Below, piece after piece: positions 61,337-64,000 of a DNA stretch of 64,000 nt. The notes beneath the pieces are model-generated. The model ran no database searches and was not told the origin of the DNA. It was given only the letters and a program-made list of their open reading frames with translations. Source of the DNA: Petrolisthes cinctipes (Eukaryota > Arthropoda > Malacostraca > Decapoda > Porcellanidae); contig JAWQEG010000003.1 of NCBI GenBank assembly GCA_033782935.1, forward strand, positions 4,786,501-4,850,500, written 5' to 3'. The position numbers and the translations under genes are program-made. How positions within the stretch are numbered: the stretch's first letter is position 1; each line of letters begins with the position of its first letter.

Positions 61337-61837
61337 TATTTTGAAAATATTCTAGCACTGAGTAGGCATGTACAGATTGCTTCTGGGACCCCAAAATATT
61401 GAATTTTCGGGTGTTTTGAGCCTGAATTTGAGATATAAACGGGTACAGAAGATACATGCACATATTGACTTTGGGCACCAAAAATATCGATTTTCAGCAT
61501 GTTTTGGGCCTGAATTTTGAAAATAATCTAACACGGAGTAGGCATGTACAGATCGCTTCTGGGACCCCAAAATATCGAATTTTCGGGTGTTTTGAGCCTG
61601 AATTTGAGATATAAACGGGTACTGAAGATGCATGCACATATCGACTTTTGTGCACCTAAAAGATCGATTTTCAGTATGTTTTGAGCATTTATTTTGAAAA
61701 TACTCTAACACGGAGTAGGCATGTACAGATCGCTTCTGGGACCCCTATATATCGAATTTTCGGGTGTTTTGGGACTGAATTTGAGATATCGACTTTTTGG
61801 CACCTAAAAGATCGATTTTTAGCATGTTTTTAGCCTA

Positions 61838-62151
61838 TATTTTGAAAATATTCTAGCACTGTACAGATTGCTTCTGGGACCCCAAAATATTGAATTTTCG
61901 GGTGTTTTGAACCTGAATTTGAGATATAAACGGGTACAGAAGATACATGCACATATTGACTTTGGGCACCAAAAATATCGATTTTCAGTATGTTTTTGGC
62001 CTGTATTTTGAAAATACTCTAACACGGAGTAGGCATGTACAGATACCTTCTGGGACCTCTAAATATCGAATTTTCGGGTGTTTTGGGACTGAATTTGAGA
62101 TATCGACTTTTTGGCACCTAAAAGATCGATTTTTAGCATGTTTTTAGCCTA
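61838..62151. repeat. Dimeric unit, 314 bp, at the 2,298-bp duplication junction
   Basis: A 166-bp type 1 monomer (10-bp deletion, GGGCACCAAAAATATC) ends with a 2a tail (CAGTATGTTTTTGGCCTG) and is followed by a mosaic short monomer with a 3a front (CCTCTAAATATCG) and 3b back (CGACTTTTTGG). The short monomer spans the duplication junction, so its mosaic nature is probably the crossover itself. Confidence 0.85.
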
Positions 62152-64000
62152 TATTTTGAAAATATTCTAGCACTGTACAGATTGCTTCTGGGACCCCAAA
62201 ATATTGAATTTTCGGGTGTTTTGAGCCTGAATTTGAGATATAAACGGGTACAGAAGATACATGCACATATTGACTTTGGGCACCAAAAATATCGATTTTC
62301 AGCATGTTTTGGGCCTGAATTTTGAAAATACTCTAACACGGAGTAGGCATGTACAGATCGCTTCTGGGACCCCAAAATATCGAATTTTCGGGTGTTTTGA
62401 GCCTGAATTTGAGATATAAACGGGTACTGAAGATGCATGCACATATCGACTTTTGTGCACCTAAAAGATCGATTTTCAGTATGTTTTGAGCATGTATTTT
62501 GAAAATACACTAACACGGAGTAGGCATGTACAGATCGCTTCTGGGACCCCTAAATATCGAATTTTCGGGTGTTTTGGGACTGAATTTGAGATATCGACTT
62601 TTTGGCACCTAAAAGATCGATTTTTAGCATGTTTTTAGCCTATATTTTGAAAATATTCTAGCACTGTACAGATTGCTTCTGGGACCCCAAAATATTGAAT
62701 TTTCGGGTGTTTTGAGCCTGAATTTGAGATATAAACGGGTACAGAAGATACATGCACATATTGACTTTGGGCACCAAAAATATCGATTTTCAGCATGTTT
62801 TGGGCCTGAATTTTGAAAATACTCTAACACGGAGTAGGCATGTACAGATCGCTTCTGGGACCCCAAAATATCGAATTTTCGGGTGTTTAGGGCCAGAATT
62901 TGAGATATAAACGGGTACAGGAGATGCATGCACATATCGACTTTTGGGCACCTAAAAGATCGATTTTCAGTATGTTTTTGGCCTGTATTTTGAAAATACT
63001 CTAACACGGAGTAGGCATGTACAGATACCTTCTGGGACCTCTAAATATCGAATTTTCGGGTGTTTTGGGACTGAATTTGAGATATCGATTTTTTGGCACC
63101 TAAAATGTCGATTTTTAGCATGTTTTTAGCCTATATTTTGAAAATATTCTAGCACTGTGTAGGCATGTACAGATTGCTTCTGGGACCCCAAAATATTGAA
63201 TTTTCGGGTGTTTTGAGCCTGAATTTGAGATATAAACGGGTACAGAAGATACATGCACATATTGACTTTGGACATCTAAAATATCGATTTTCAGCATGTT
63301 TTGGGCCTGTATTTTGAAAATACTCTAACACTGAGTAGGCATGTACAGATTGCTTCTGGGACCCCAAAATATTGAATTTTCGGGTGTTTTGAGCCTGAAT
63401 TTGAGATATAAACGGGTACTGAAGATGCATGCACATATCGACTTTTGTGCACCTAAAAGATCGATTTTCAGTATGTTTTGAGCATGTATTTTGAAAATAC
63501 TTTAACACGGAGTAGGTATGTACAGATCGCTTCTGGGACCTCTAAATATCGAATTTTCGGGTGTTTTGGGACTGAATTTGAGATATCGACTTTTTGGCAC
63601 CTAAAAGATCGATTTTTAGCATGTTTTTAGCCTATATTTTGAAAATATTCTAGCACTGAGTAGGCATGTACAGATTGCTTCTGGGACCCCAAAATATTGA
63701 ATTTTCGGGTGTTTTGAGCCTGAATTTGAGATATAAACGGGTACAGAAGATACATGCACATATTGACTTTGGGCACCAAAAATATCGATTTTCAGCATGT
63801 TTTGGGCCTGAATTTTGAAAATACTCTAACACGGAGTAGGCATGTACAGATCGCTTCTGGGACCCCAAAATATCGAATTTTCGGGTGTTTTGAGCCTGAA
63901 TTTGAGATATAAACGGGTACTGAAGATGCATGCACATATCGATTTTTGTGCACCTAAAAGATCGATTTTCAGTATGTTTTGAGCATGTATTTTGAAAATA
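62061..64000. repeat. 2,298-bp tandem duplication, second copy, cut by the window end
   Basis: This is the partner of 59763-62060. The window ends inside a type 2b/3b passage, about 360 bp before the duplicate would be complete. Whether the series continues with further copies cannot be seen. Confidence 0.88.

Larger units (their letters stand above)
59763..62060. repeat. 2,298-bp tandem duplication at the right end, first copy
   Basis: Units of 491, 491, 491(as 60345), 501 and 314 bp recur 2,298 bp downstream. Shared rare markers are AAATACACTAACACGG (60207 and 62505), ACAGGAGATGC, GGACATCT, and GGAGTAGGTATG (61212 and 63510). Differences seen: GCATCTGGG/GCTTCTGGG, GGGACCCAAAAA/GGGACCCCAAAA, AATAATCTAAC/AATACTCTAAC and GAGCATTTATT/GAGCATGTATT. 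The left limit is anywhere from about 59763 to 59853. Confidence 0.9.
1..64000. repeat. Tandem satellite DNA array, 177-bp monomer family, both ends cut
   Basis: Every part of the window reads as head-to-tail copies of one monomer of about 177 bp (148-177 bp by subtype). Landmarks recur in fixed order: a dyad TATTTTGAAAATA, CATGTACAGAT, CTTCTGGGACC, TCGAATTTTCGGGTGTTT, GAATTTGAGATAT, CGACTTTT, GGCACCTAAAA and ATCGATTTT. About 384 monomers are present. No inversion, unique spacer, transposon or gene breaks the array. By family knowledge, such arrays with higher-order repeats are typical of centromeres and pericentromeres. Which it is here cannot be read from the sequence, and I do not recognise the satellite family. 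Confidence 0.98.

Noticed and set aside
1..64000. CRISPR array
   Set aside because: Repeats are regular, but the would-be spacers are also repeated and nearly identical. Repeat units are 148-177 bp, and there are no cas genes.
1..64000. rDNA spacer, telomere repeat or bacterial repeat gene cluster
   Set aside because: There are no rRNA sequences, no TTTAGGG- or TTAGG-type runs, and no ribosome binding sites or operon structure.

Overview
The whole 64 kb window is one uninterrupted tandem satellite DNA array. I see no unique sequence, no credible gene, no RNA gene, no CRISPR array and no inserted transposon. All copies read head to tail in the same direction, and both window edges cut through the array. 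GC is about 41% in the full-length monomer. The monomer size (176-177 bp with nucleosome-sized derivatives), the multi-level repeat organisation and the lack of genes point to a eukaryotic centromeric or pericentromeric (possibly subtelomeric or knob) array. I do not recognise the family and cannot name the species; a plant or invertebrate satellite is a guess.

Layout of the repeat. The basic monomer is 177 bp. Three kinds follow each other: type 1 (176 bp, or 166 bp after a 10-bp deletion), type 2 (177 bp) and type 3 (148 bp, shortened by a 29-bp deletion). Together they form a 3-monomer unit of 501 or 491 bp. Two sub-versions of each type (1b-2a-3a and 1a-2b-3b) tend to alternate, giving a 6-monomer higher-order repeat of about 992 or 1002 bp. 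Taking the type-1 boundary as the mark, I traced 133 unit intervals between about 180 and 63,635: 65 of 499-502 bp, 43 of 491-492 bp, 13 dimers of 314-325 bp, 6 tetramers of 648 or 678 bp, 4 lone monomers and 2 internally deleted trimers (480 and 459 bp). That is about 384 monomers. Inside the 177-bp monomer the two halves (88 and 89 bp) align with each other, so the monomer itself looks like an old dimer.

Layout of the window. 1-3.2 kb: more diverged, irregular units. 3.2-11.6 kb: fairly regular trimers with two 1,493-bp shifted duplications. 11.6-17.5 kb: a 3.1-3.6 kb duplication. About 16.36-39.37 kb and 39.37-58.56 kb: two copies of one segment, a very recent tandem segmental duplication with about a dozen base differences seen by eye. 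Copy 1 carries an extra 2,495-bp tandem duplication and copy 2 lacks 1,317 bp. 58.6-59.8 kb: an irregular zone. 59.8-64 kb: a 2,298-bp tandem duplication running off the right edge.

Nothing here works as a gene system. The many reverse-strand open frames (60-177 codons) are translations of the satellite. The biological interest lies in the record of unequal exchange, gene conversion, deletion and CpG decay, and in features that may matter for chromatin: monomer lengths near nucleosomal sizes, a dyad at every monomer boundary and a conserved GCATG element.
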